Origin: Faecalibacterium prausnitzii
Lineage (GTDB): Bacteria; Bacillota; Clostridia; Oscillospirales; Ruminococcaceae
Assembly: GCA_004558805.1 (NCBI GenBank)
Contig: SFDE01000001.1
Coordinates: 62,001-126,000 of the forward strand
Reading direction: 5' to 3'
Length of the DNA stretch: 64,000 nucleotides
Shown piece after piece: positions 25,500 to 33,095 of this stretch; positions within the stretch are counted from its first letter, which is position 1; the number at the start of each line of letters is the position of its first letter. The notes beneath the pieces are model-generated. The model was given only the letters and a program-made list of their open reading frames with translations. It ran no database searches and was not told the DNA's origin. The translations under genes were made by a program, and so were the position numbers.

Positions 25500-26258
25500 T
25501 CAGAAATGTCCATACAGATATGCCGCCGCTGTGGCAGCTCCGCACAGGGGCAGCAGCGCTACAAGGGTAAGGATATACTGTCCCAGCAGGGTCCGTGCAC
25601 CGCAGACAGCATGTCCCCCCTGTTGCAAAAAAGAATAGGCACGGATCCTTCCGCTGACCTGCAGCGCCGATGCCCCAAAGACGCACAGACACGCTGCTGC
25701 ACATGCCCCGGGAACTGCCGTCAGCAGCAAAAGCAGCACCGCAGCTGTCCATCCCGTGCCGGAAAAGACCCGGGAAAATAACAGTCCACTGCCCAGCCCA
25801 TAGACCATGGAAAAAAGAAAGATCAACGCTGGACCCAGCGCCGAAAGCCCCAGCCATAACAGCAGGGTGGCGGCGACGGTAAGCGCTGCGTATTCCGCAC
25901 AGAACAGCCGTGCCGCCCCGTGGAAATCCGGCACCGTAAACAGGTCCTGCCATACCTTCAGGTAGTACGCCAGCAGTTCCAGTTGCTGCGCATCGCACAT
26001 TGCCTGGATCCATCCTGCCGCAGCGGTGCCCAGCAGGAATGCCGCTGCCAGCATCCAGCAATCCCGGGTAGGCTGTCGGCGTTTCCACCGTACAGGCTGC
26101 GGAGGCTTCGGGGCAGCAGCCTGCTCAACAGCTTCCGGCGTTGACGGCTCCGGAGATTTTTCCAGCAGCTGCACTGGGCAGGATATGGTGTGCACCGGAT
26201 GTTCCGGCGGCGGCGCTGCACTTTCCGGCAGCAGGATCTGCGGCTGATAGACCCACAT
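25500..26258 (-). CDS. SpoIIM-like integral membrane protein
   Basis: 252 residues. The N-terminal ~65 residues are Pro-rich and soluble. Five or so hydrophobic helices follow. The stretch LLLWLGLSALGPALIFLFSM, followed by a Gly-rich helix, resembles the DUF95/SpoIIM core. SpoIIM is part of the DMP peptidoglycan hydrolase complex needed for engulfment in sporulation. In several Firmicutes spoIIM is near xerD, as here. The similarity is read by eye, and a general DUF95 membrane protein is also possible. GGGAGGAA upstream fixes the start. Confidence 0.55.
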   Translation of the reverse strand: MWVYQPQILLPESAAPPPEHPVHTISCPVQLLEKSPEPSTPEAVEQAAAPKPPQPVRWKRRQPTRDCWMLAAAFLLGTAAAGWIQAMCDAQQLELLAYYLKVWQDLFTVPDFHGAARLFCAEYAALTVAATLLLWLGLSALGPALIFLFSMVYGLGSGLLFSRVFSGTGWTAAVLLLLLTAVPGACAAACLCVFGASALQVSGRIRAYSFLQQGGHAVCGARTLLGQYILTLVALLPLCGAATAAAYLYGHF

Positions 26259-26282
26259 TGTTTTGTTCCTCCCATATCTGTT

Positions 26283-26696
26283 TTATGCAACAAGGTGTTT
26301 TCCTCTACCACGGGGCTTTTCCCGCAGTTTCATTCCCCCAAAGCCGCCGATGCCTCCGCAGACCACAGCGGCGGCAATTCGTGCTCCCTGCAGGGGTGAC
26401 AAGGTCCCGCCGGATGATAGCGTGATCAGCATAAGTACCGCAGCAAAAACCGTTCCCTGCAGCAGTCCGTTCAGCAGTCCCCTCTCCTTTTTGAAAAAGG
26501 CGAACACAGCGCCGCCAACAAGGCTGCCACTGCAGACCGGGATGGTGGCAAGCAGCGGTGCGATGGACACCGGCAGCTCCTTTATCACCATCAGCTGCGC
26601 CGTGCCGGCAAAGCAAAGAGCAGCGGCAAGGAGCCCCATACTCACGGCAGCAGGCAGGACCACGGTCCCCGCCGGGATATTCCGTTTTACAGACAT
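26283..26696 (-). CDS. TIGR04086/YrzE-like membrane protein
   Basis: 137 residues with four hydrophobic helices, a Gly-rich final helix (GGIGGFGGMKLREKPRGRGK) and a basic end. This is the layout of the TIGR04086/YrzE group, which in Firmicutes often lies beside yajC and tgt, as it does here. Function is unknown. The ribosome site GGGAGG (minus strand, bases 26711-26706) is part of a perfect 14-base hairpin, so translation may be masked. See the separate terminator entry. Confidence 0.7.
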   Translation of the reverse strand: MSVKRNIPAGTVVLPAAVSMGLLAAALCFAGTAQLMVIKELPVSIAPLLATIPVCSGSLVGGAVFAFFKKERGLLNGLLQGTVFAAVLMLITLSSGGTLSPLQGARIAAAVVCGGIGGFGGMKLREKPRGRGKHLVA

Positions 26697-26739
26697 AAAA
26701 ATACGCCTCCCTGCCAGTAATCTATGCAGGGAGGCGTAT
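26697..26739 (-). terminator. Terminator-like hairpin between yajC and the TIGR04086-like gene
   Basis: A perfect 14-base stem (26701-26714 with 26726-26739), an 11-base loop and four to five Us in the minus-strand RNA. The ATG of the next gene follows the U tract directly, and its GGGAGG is inside the 3' arm. Confidence 0.8.
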
Positions 26740-26755
26740 GGAGTATGCGTAAGGC

Positions 26756-27070
26756 TTACTTCTTATCGGAAGCCTTGTCCATGTTCAGCTTCTCAACAGA
26801 GGAGATGGCAGTCTTGGTGAAGCGGATCTTCACCCGGTCTGCACCGGTCTCCAGCACAAAGGTGTCGTCCTTGATGGCAACGACTCGACCAATGATGCCG
26901 CCGATGGTGGTGACCTGATCGCCGATCTCAAGGCTGCTGCGCATGGCAGCATCCTTCTTTTCCTGCTTCTTCTGGGGACGGTAGATCATGAAGTACAGCA
27001 GCACCAGCATCAGGGCGAGGGTGAAGAACAGGCTGATATAGCCTTCGGACGTGGTAGTCAGAAATTGCAT
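26756..27070 (-). CDS. yajC: Preprotein translocase subunit YajC
   Basis: 104 residues. One membrane helix lies at about residues 13-31 (FFTLALMLVLLYFMIYRPQ), followed by the family's RPQKKQEKK turn and a soluble domain with EIGDQVTTIGGIIGRV. YajC binds SecDF and assists protein export. It follows tgt, a common order in bacteria. GAGGAG upstream of the ATG supports the start. Confidence 0.93.
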   Translation of the reverse strand: MQFLTTTSEGYISLFFTLALMLVLLYFMIYRPQKKQEKKDAAMRSSLEIGDQVTTIGGIIGRVVAIKDDTFVLETGADRVKIRFTKTAISSVEKLNMDKASDKK

Positions 27071-27144
27071 TTGGCAAAATCTCCTCTCAAAAATTCAGAT
27101 ATCCTTATTATACCCTCTTATACGGGGCGTTTCAAGACTTTCTC

Positions 27145-28290
27145 TCAAATTCTGGTATCCAGAAGCTTTACATACCTGTCATGGAAGGCAGTAAAGGTGC
27201 CTGCGTCCAGCTCATCCCGGATGCGCTCCATCAGGTGGTTGTAGAACCACAGGTTGTGCATGACTGCAAGGCGCATGCCCAGCAGCTCTTCCGCCTTGAA
27301 CAGGTGGCGGATATAGGCACGGGAGTAGTTCCGGCAGGCAGGGCAGCCGCAGGTGGGGTCGATGGGGCGCTCGTCCCGCTCATACTTGGCGTTTTTGATA
27401 TTGATGATGCCGCCCCAGGTGTTCAGATGACCGTGGCGTGCGTTGCGGCTGGGCATCACGCAGTCAAACAGGTCTACGCCCCGGTAGACTGCCTCGATGA
27501 TGTTGCCGGGGGTGCCTACGCCCATCAGGTAGCGGATCTTGTCCTTGGGCATATGGGGTTCCACTTCACTGATCATCTCGTACATAAGCTCAGTGGGCTC
27601 ACCCACGGCAAGACCGCCGATGGCGTAGCCATCCAGATCCAGATCTGCGATCTGCTTCATGTGCTCCACCCGCAGGTCCGCAAAGGTGCAGCCCTGATTG
27701 ATGCCAAACAGCAGCTGATCCGGGTTGGTGGCAAGACCCTCCTGCTTCAGACGTGCCATTTCTGCCTTGCAGCGCTTCAGCCAGCGGGTGGTGCGCTCAC
27801 AGCTTGCCTTGGAGTAATCGTGCTGTGCCGGGTTCTCCACGCACTCGTCAAATGCCATGGCAATGGTGGAGCCCAGATTTGCCTGGATCTGCATACTCTC
27901 TTCCGGTCCCATAAAGATCCGATGTCCATCCAGATGGGAGGCAAAAGTAACGCCCTCTTCGGTGATCTTGCGCAGCTTGGCAAGGCTGAACACCTGAAAT
28001 CCGCCGCTGTCGGTCAGGATAGGACCGTCCCAGCGGGTAAACTTGTGCAGACCGCCCATTTCTGCCACCAGCTTGTCGCCGGGACGAAGGTGCAGATGAT
28101 AGGTGTTGCACAGCATCACCTGGGTACCGATCTCTTTCAGATCCTGAGCGGACAGACCACCCTTGATGGCTCCGGCGGTTGCCACGTTCTGGAAAGCAGG
28201 GGTCTGTACCGTGCCATGCACGGTATGGAACTCGCCCCGCCGGGCGTTGTGTTCCTGCTTGAGCAGTTTATAGGTCGTTAAAGAAGGCAT
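27145..28290 (-). CDS. tgt: tRNA-guanine transglycosylase
   Basis: 381 residues. It swaps guanine for preQ1 in the anticodon of Tyr, His, Asn and Asp tRNAs. LTDSGGFQVFSL holds the catalytic Asp, and the zinc site is CGCPACRNYSRAYIRHL near residue 310. DLFDCVMPSRNARHG is the RNA-contact loop. queA, the next enzyme of queuosine synthesis, lies about 700 bases upstream in the same direction, separated by a decayed gene on the other strand. GGGAAGAG lies upstream of the ATG. Confidence 0.95.
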   Translation of the reverse strand: MPSLTTYKLLKQEHNARRGEFHTVHGTVQTPAFQNVATAGAIKGGLSAQDLKEIGTQVMLCNTYHLHLRPGDKLVAEMGGLHKFTRWDGPILTDSGGFQVFSLAKLRKITEEGVTFASHLDGHRIFMGPEESMQIQANLGSTIAMAFDECVENPAQHDYSKASCERTTRWLKRCKAEMARLKQEGLATNPDQLLFGINQGCTFADLRVEHMKQIADLDLDGYAIGGLAVGEPTELMYEMISEVEPHMPKDKIRYLMGVGTPGNIIEAVYRGVDLFDCVMPSRNARHGHLNTWGGIINIKNAKYERDERPIDPTCGCPACRNYSRAYIRHLFKAEELLGMRLAVMHNLWFYNHLMERIRDELDAGTFTAFHDRYVKLLDTRI

Positions 28291-28370
28291 AATCTCTTCC
28301 CTTTCCTGTGCACGGAAAACAGCCGTGCGATCTTACGGCAGGTCATACAAAATGACTGCGAACTGATTTT

Positions 28371-28399
28371 ATTATACACTTGCACTCCGGGCATTTCAA
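28371..28399 (-). promoter_or_regulatory. Promoter of tgt-yajC
   Basis: Minus strand TTGAAA (28399-28394), 17-base spacer, TATAAT (28376-28371) with TG one base before it. About 80 bases of leader follow, including a small GCACGG/CCGTGC hairpin. Confidence 0.75.
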
Positions 28400-28473
28400 G
28401 CGCAAAAGCAGCAGATCCCGGCATGGTCCGGTTCATATGCAAGCAACACGGTATGTTTATGGGAAAATAGATA

Positions 28474-28501
28474 TTGACATGAACATTCCTTGCCTTATAC
28501 T
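28474..28501 (+). promoter_or_regulatory. Strong promoter in front of the decayed UPF0597 gene
   Basis: TTGACA (28474-28479), 16-base spacer and TATACT (28496-28501). It stands 53 bases before the ATG and has no other gene to serve. Confidence 0.75.
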
Positions 28502-28554
28502 TGTAGAAGCGGAATACGGTGCCTTTTTGAAAAAAGCATAAAAAGGAGAAGATC

Positions 28555-28894
28555 ATGGAACCGAAAACACAGCAACTCTATACCGAGATCCTGAAGCATG
28601 AGCTGATCATGGCATTGGGCTGCACCGAGCCTATCGCCGTGGCGTATGCTGCCGCAAAAGCAAGAGAAGTACTGGGCAAAATGCCGGAAAAGCTCCTTGC
28701 TCAATGCAGCGGAAACATTATCAAAAACATCAAGGGTGTGGTGGTGCCTGCCACCGGTGGTCTGCGGGGCATTGCCATCAGCGCACTGAATGGACTGTCT
28801 ACAGGACACCGTCAACGCCTACACCCGTATGGGTCGGGTGGGCATGGCATCCACCGATGTTACCATCCTGACCATGATGATCGGCAAGGAGTAA
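28555..28894 (+). pseudogene. Internally deleted UPF0597 (CyuA/YhaM-like L-cysteine desulfidase family) gene
   Basis: The first ~80 codons match the N-terminus of the UPF0597 family: LIMALGCTEPIAVAYAAAKA, then NIIKNIKGVVVPATGG, then GIAIS. The family is normally over 400 residues. From about 28799 a different frame encodes NAYTRMGRVGMASTDVTIL and stops at 28894, which looks like the family's C-terminal end. Roughly 300 codons between the two are missing and the join, near 28785-28799, shifts frame. Reading straight on gives an unrelated tail to 28929. An AAAAGGAG site, a strong promoter and a strong terminator remain. Family members break down cysteine or serine-like substrates and carry an iron-sulfur cluster, and this remnant lacks most of that. 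Confidence 0.82.
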
Positions 28895-28928
28895 GCCTGC
28901 CCCGGCGGTGTTCTTTCCGGAAACAGTA

Positions 28929-28971
28929 AGCGACCCGGCGGCATTCTTGCCGCCGGGTCGCTCATGTTTTT
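28929..28971 (+). terminator. Terminator after the decayed UPF0597 gene
   Basis: A perfect 14-base stem (28929-28942 with 28949-28962), six-base loop, then T5 after CATG. It stands directly between the remnant and the convergent end of queA. Confidence 0.85.
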
Positions 28972-28982
28972 CAGCAGGTTGT

Positions 28983-30020
28983 TTACAGGATCAGCATCGC
29001 ATCGCCAAAGCTGAAGAAGCGGTAACGTTCCTTTACCGCAACGTCATAGGCGTGCATGGTCTTTTCGTAGCCGTAGAGGGCGGACACAAGCATGATCAGA
29101 GTACTTTCCGGCAGATGGAAGTTGGTGATCAGACCATCGATGCAGTTGAACTTCACACCCGGGTACAGGAAAATAGAAGTGTTGCCGCTGCAGGCACGGA
29201 TCTCGCCGTATTTTGCGGCAACTGCCTCCAGGGTGCGGCAGCTGGTAGTGCCCACGGCAATGACCCGGTGTCCGGCTGCTTTGGTCTCCCGGATCCGCCG
29301 GGCGGTCTCTTCACTGACGGAATACCATTCGGTGTGCATCTTGTGGTCGGTGATCTCATCCTCCTGTACAGGACGGAAGGTGCCCAAACCAACATGCAGG
29401 GTGACCTCTGCGATGCCTACCCCCTTGGCACGGATGGTATCCATCAGTGCCGAGGTAAAGTGCAGACCTGCGGTGGGAGCAGCGGCACTGCCCAGCTCCT
29501 TGGCGTAGACGGTCTGGTACTGGCTCTGATCCTCCAGCTGCTTGGTGATGTAGGGAGGCAGCGGCATCTTGCCAAACTCATCCAGCTTTTCATAAAGTGT
29601 CTCGGTATCGTAGTAGAATGTAACGTACTTGTTGCCGTCCTCCATGGTCTGGTCTACCACAGCGGTAAGACTGCCATCGCCAAAGCTGACCTTGGTGCCG
29701 GGCTGCATCCGCTTGCCGGGCTTTGCAAGGCACTCCCACTGGTCTCCCTTTACCTGACGCAGCAGAAGCAGCTCGCATACCGCACCGGTGGGCTGCTTGA
29801 CGCCTACGATGCGGGCAGGCAGCACCTTGGAATTATTTACCACCAGAAGGTCTCCCGGCTCCAGATATTCCGGCAGGTCGTGGAAAATACGATGCTGGAT
29901 GCTGTCGTCTTTCTGGCTCAGGACCATCAATCGTGCGGAGTCCCGGGGGTCCGCAGGCTCCTGTGCAATGAGCTCTTTGGGTAAATCATACCAAAAATCT
30001 TTTTTCAACATAGTGTGCAT
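28983..30020 (-). CDS. queA: S-adenosylmethionine:tRNA ribosyltransferase-isomerase
   Basis: 345 residues, standard for QueA. It transfers and rearranges ribose from SAM onto preQ1 in tRNA to form epoxyqueuosine. Family motifs include QEPADPRDSARLMVL near the N-terminus, LPARI, PTAGLHFT and the C-terminal FHLPESTLIMLVSA. The ATG at 30020 has GGAAAGG four to five bases upstream. ATG 30011 is an alternative that would lack a well-spaced site. The reading frame is open much further upstream but crosses the promoter. Confidence 0.95.
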   Translation of the reverse strand: MHTMLKKDFWYDLPKELIAQEPADPRDSARLMVLSQKDDSIQHRIFHDLPEYLEPGDLLVVNNSKVLPARIVGVKQPTGAVCELLLLRQVKGDQWECLAKPGKRMQPGTKVSFGDGSLTAVVDQTMEDGNKYVTFYYDTETLYEKLDEFGKMPLPPYITKQLEDQSQYQTVYAKELGSAAAPTAGLHFTSALMDTIRAKGVGIAEVTLHVGLGTFRPVQEDEITDHKMHTEWYSVSEETARRIRETKAAGHRVIAVGTTSCRTLEAVAAKYGEIRACSGNTSIFLYPGVKFNCIDGLITNFHLPESTLIMLVSALYGYEKTMHAYDVAVKERYRFFSFGDAMLIL

Positions 30021-30087
30021 TTGCCTTTCCGATGATTGACACGGACACCGTATCAATGATATCATAAAATCTGTATAGACAGTATCT

Positions 30088-30116
30088 ATTATATTGCATA
30101 GGCTTTCTGTTTGCAA
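30088..30116 (-). promoter_or_regulatory. Promoter of queA
   Basis: Minus strand TTGCAA (30116-30111), 17-base spacer, TATAAT (30093-30088). TTGCAA is its own reverse complement, so it may also serve as -35 for asd, although no good plus-strand -10 follows. The leader holds a hairpin TTGACACGG/CCGTATCAA at 30036-30056. Confidence 0.65.
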
Positions 30117-30172
30117 GTCATCTTCGGTGCAAAGAATAGATTTGTCTCTTAGAGAAAGGAACGGTGCTGGAA

Positions 30173-31255
30173 ATGGAAAAAAAATATAAAGTGGGTATCG
30201 TAGGCGCAACCGGTATGGTGGGTCAGCGTTTTGTCACGCTGATGGAGAACCATCCCTGGTTCGATTTGACTGTCCTGGCTGCTTCTGGCCGCAGCGCAGG
30301 CAAGACCTATGAGGACGCCGTAGGCAGCCGCTGGGCAATGACCTCTCCCATGCCGGAGAAGGTAAAAAAGATGGTGGTGCAGGATGCTTCCCAGGTAGAG
30401 GACGTTGCCTCTCAGGTGGACTTCATCTTCTGCGCCGTCAACATGCCCAAGGATGAGATCAAGGCACTGGAAGAGGCATATGCCAAGGCAGAGTGCCCTG
30501 TGGTGTCCAACAACAGCGCAAACCGCTTTACCCCGGATGTACCCATGGTGGTGCCCGAGATCAACGCCGACCACATCGAGATCATTCCCGCTCAGCGCAA
30601 GCGTCTGGGCACCAAGCGGGGCTTTATCGCCGTAAAATCCAACTGCAGCTTGCAGAGCTATGTGCCTGCCTTGCATCCCCTCATGAAGGATTTTGGGGTC
30701 AGCAAGGCACTGGTCTGCACCTATCAGGCAATTTCCGGCGCAGGCAAGACCTTTGACCGGATGCCCGAGATCCTGGACAACGTGATCCCCTACATCGGTG
30801 GCGAGGAAGAAAAGAGCGAGCGGGAGCCGCTGAAGCTGTGGGGTCACATTGAGGGCGACCACATCGTCAACGCCGAAAAGCCCACCATCACTGCACAGTG
30901 CTTCCGTGTTCCGGTTTCGGACGGTCACACCGCTGCCGTGTTCGTGAGCTTTGAGAAGAAGCCCACCAAGGAGCAGATGATCGAGGCATGGGAGGCATTC
31001 CGGGGTCCCGCACAGGAACTGGGTCTGCCCAGCGCACCCAAGCAGTTCCTGCACTACTTTACCGAGCCGGACCGTCCCCAGCCCAAGCTGGACCGCAACA
31101 CCGAAAACGGCATGGCTGTGTGCATCGGTCGTCTCCGGGAGGATACCCTGTTCGACTACAAGTTTGCCTGCATGAGTCACAACACCCTGCGGGGTGCAGC
31201 AGGCGGTGCAGTTCTGCTGGCAGAGCTGCTTGCAGCAAAGGGCTATTTTGACTGA
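30173..31255 (+). CDS. asd: Aspartate-semialdehyde dehydrogenase, archaeal/fungal-type
   Basis: About 360 residues. The N-terminus YKVGIVGATGMVGQRF is the NADP site and, with ENHPWFDL after it, resembles the archaeal/fungal branch rather than the E. coli or Bacillus type. The active-site cysteine is in VKSNCSLQ near residue 155. It reduces aspartyl phosphate on the way to lysine, threonine and methionine. ATG 30173 is chosen; a GTG at 30164 in frame is possible, but the AAAGGA site is only three bases from it. dapA and dapB follow in the same direction. Confidence 0.92.
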   Translation: MEKKYKVGIVGATGMVGQRFVTLMENHPWFDLTVLAASGRSAGKTYEDAVGSRWAMTSPMPEKVKKMVVQDASQVEDVASQVDFIFCAVNMPKDEIKALEEAYAKAECPVVSNNSANRFTPDVPMVVPEINADHIEIIPAQRKRLGTKRGFIAVKSNCSLQSYVPALHPLMKDFGVSKALVCTYQAISGAGKTFDRMPEILDNVIPYIGGEEEKSEREPLKLWGHIEGDHIVNAEKPTITAQCFRVPVSDGHTAAVFVSFEKKPTKEQMIEAWEAFRGPAQELGLPSAPKQFLHYFTEPDRPQPKLDRNTENGMAVCIGRLREDTLFDYKFACMSHNTLRGAAGGAVLLAELLAAKGYFD

Positions 31256-31295
31256 GCATATCTTGCGTGAAAACGCAGCAAAGGAGTTTTAGCTT

Positions 31296-32189
31296 ATGAA
31301 GAATCCTGTCTTTACCGGTGCGGGTGTGGCGATCATCACCCCCATGTACGAGGACGGAAGCATCAATTTTGACGAGTTGGGACGGATCCTGGAAGACCAG
31401 ATCGCCCGGGGCACCGACGCCATCGTCATTTGTGGCACCACCGGCGAGTGCTCTACCATGACCGACGAGGAGCAGCTTGCCACCATCAAGTTCACGGTTG
31501 ATACGGTGGCGCACCGCATCCCGGTCATTGCCGGTGCCGGCTCCAATGATACCGACCACGGCTGTGCACTGGCGGCAAAGTCCGCTGCTTGCGGCGCAGA
31601 CGCTCTGCTGATGGTTACCCCCTATTACAACAAGACCTCTCAGGCAGGCTTGGTGGCACACTTTACCGCCATGGCAGAGGCAGGCGGTATTCCTGTGATC
31701 CTGTACAATGTCCCCTCCCGCACGGGACTGAACATTGCCCCGGAGACCGCTATGGAGCTGAGCCGTCACCCGCTGATCAACGGCATCAAGGAAGCTTCTG
31801 GCAATATCTCGCAGGTAGCAAAGATCGCTGCTCTGTGCGGCGACGAGCTGAATATCTATTCCGGCAACGACGATCAGGTGGTTCCCCTGCTGTCTCTGGG
31901 CGGCAAGGGCGTCATCAGCGTGGTGTCCAATGTGGCACCGGAGCTGGTCCACGACTGCTGCCAGGCGTTCTTTGAGGGCGACACTGCCCGGGCATGCCAG
32001 CTGCAGCTTGCCATGCTGCCTCTGTCGGAAGCTCTGTTCTGCGAGGTGAACCCCATCCCGGTGAAGTACGCCATGAACGTGCTGGGCTGGAATGCGGGCG
32101 GCTGCCGTCTGCCTCTGGTGGACCCCAGCGAGGCACATCAGAAGCTGATCGAGGAGACCCTTAACGTGGCAGGACTTCTTCAGAAATAA
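31296..32189 (+). CDS. dapA: 4-hydroxy-tetrahydrodipicolinate synthase
   Basis: 297 residues. The substrate loop CGTTGECSTM, the catalytic tyrosine in YNVPSRTG (near residue 138) and the Schiff-base lysine in GIKEASGN (near 166) are all visible. It condenses aspartate semialdehyde with pyruvate, the first committed step to diaminopimelate and lysine. AAAGGAG lies upstream of the ATG. It sits between asd and dapB. Confidence 0.96.
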   Translation: MKNPVFTGAGVAIITPMYEDGSINFDELGRILEDQIARGTDAIVICGTTGECSTMTDEEQLATIKFTVDTVAHRIPVIAGAGSNDTDHGCALAAKSAACGADALLMVTPYYNKTSQAGLVAHFTAMAEAGGIPVILYNVPSRTGLNIAPETAMELSRHPLINGIKEASGNISQVAKIAALCGDELNIYSGNDDQVVPLLSLGGKGVISVVSNVAPELVHDCCQAFFEGDTARACQLQLAMLPLSEALFCEVNPIPVKYAMNVLGWNAGGCRLPLVDPSEAHQKLIEETLNVAGLLQK

Positions 32190-32200
32190 TACAGCATTAT

Positions 32201-32237
32201 GCAAATGCCCGGCGCGGTTTCGTCTCCGGGCATTTGC
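32201..32237 (+). other. Intercistronic hairpin between dapA and dapB
   Basis: A perfect 12-base stem GCAAATGCCCGG/CCGGGCATTTGC with a 13-base loop, 11 bases after the dapA stop. No T run follows, so it is more likely an mRNA-stabilising or processing element than a terminator. Confidence 0.6.
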
Positions 32238-32291
32238 CGTATCTGCTGCAGTGCCAAACATGCACTGCAGAAAACAGAAAGGAATACTATC

Positions 32292-33050
32292 ATGACGGAA
32301 ATTGTGATTCAGGGCATTGGCGGGCGCATGGGACATGTCCTGTGTGAGATGATCGCACAGCGGGATGACTGCCGGGTGATCGCCGGTATCGATGTGAAGG
32401 ACGGCGAACAGAACGGCATTCCTGTTTACGACAGTCTGGAAAAGCTGGAGGGCAAGGGTGATGTGATCATCGACTTCAGCTCCCCTGCTGCGGTGGAAAA
32501 GGCGCTGCCCTACTGTGAGACGCACAAGCTGCCCATCGTGGTCTGCACCACCGGTCTTTCGGAAGAGCTGCAGCTCAAGCTGGTGCAGCTGTCCCGGACC
32601 GTGCCGGTGTTCAAGAGCGCCAACATGTCCATGGGCATCAACGTGCTGTCTGAGCTGTGCAAACGTGCCTCGGCGATCCTGGGCGTGAACTATGATGTGG
32701 AGATCGTGGAGCAGCACCATCACAACAAGCTGGATGCACCCAGCGGCACCGCACTGATGCTGGCAGACGCCATCAACCAGCAGAACAACGGAGAGTATCA
32801 CTACGTGTATGACCGCTCTGCGGTGCGTCAGAAACGGGATCCCAAGGAGATCGGCATCAGCTCGGTGCGGGGCGGCAGCATCGTGGGTGACCACGAGGTC
32901 CTTTTCTGCGGTCCCGATGAGGTGATCACTCTCCGGCACACCGCCTATTCCCGCAGCATCTTTGCCAACGGAGCCATCAATGCGGCAGTCTATCTGGCAG
33001 AGAAGGAACCGGGTCTGTACGATATGGGAGACCTGATCGCAGCGATCTGA
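32292..33050 (+). CDS. dapB: 4-hydroxy-tetrahydrodipicolinate reductase
   Basis: 252 residues. The nucleotide site is QGIGGRMGHVL at the N-terminus. The catalytic EQHHHNKLDAPSGTA lies near residue 147. It reduces the DapA product with NAD(P)H. An in-frame extension up to 32199 runs through the intercistronic hairpin and lacks a ribosome site, whereas GAAAGGAA precedes the ATG at 32292. Confidence 0.96.
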   Translation: MTEIVIQGIGGRMGHVLCEMIAQRDDCRVIAGIDVKDGEQNGIPVYDSLEKLEGKGDVIIDFSSPAAVEKALPYCETHKLPIVVCTTGLSEELQLKLVQLSRTVPVFKSANMSMGINVLSELCKRASAILGVNYDVEIVEQHHHNKLDAPSGTALMLADAINQQNNGEYHYVYDRSAVRQKRDPKEIGISSVRGGSIVGDHEVLFCGPDEVITLRHTAYSRSIFANGAINAAVYLAEKEPGLYDMGDLIAAI

Positions 33051-33095
33051 TTTTTTCCCACAACGGATCCAGCAAAGTGAGGAGGTTTGAATCCA

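Noticed and set aside
22746..25781. Very long open frame (over 1000 codons) on the plus strand across the Xer-type, radA and SpoIIM-like genes
   Set aside because: It is antisense to recognised conserved genes, has no family motif and reflects codon bias at third positions.
30021..30087. PreQ1 riboswitch ahead of queA
   Set aside because: A hairpin is present, but the short conserved preQ1 pseudoknot sequence is not seen.
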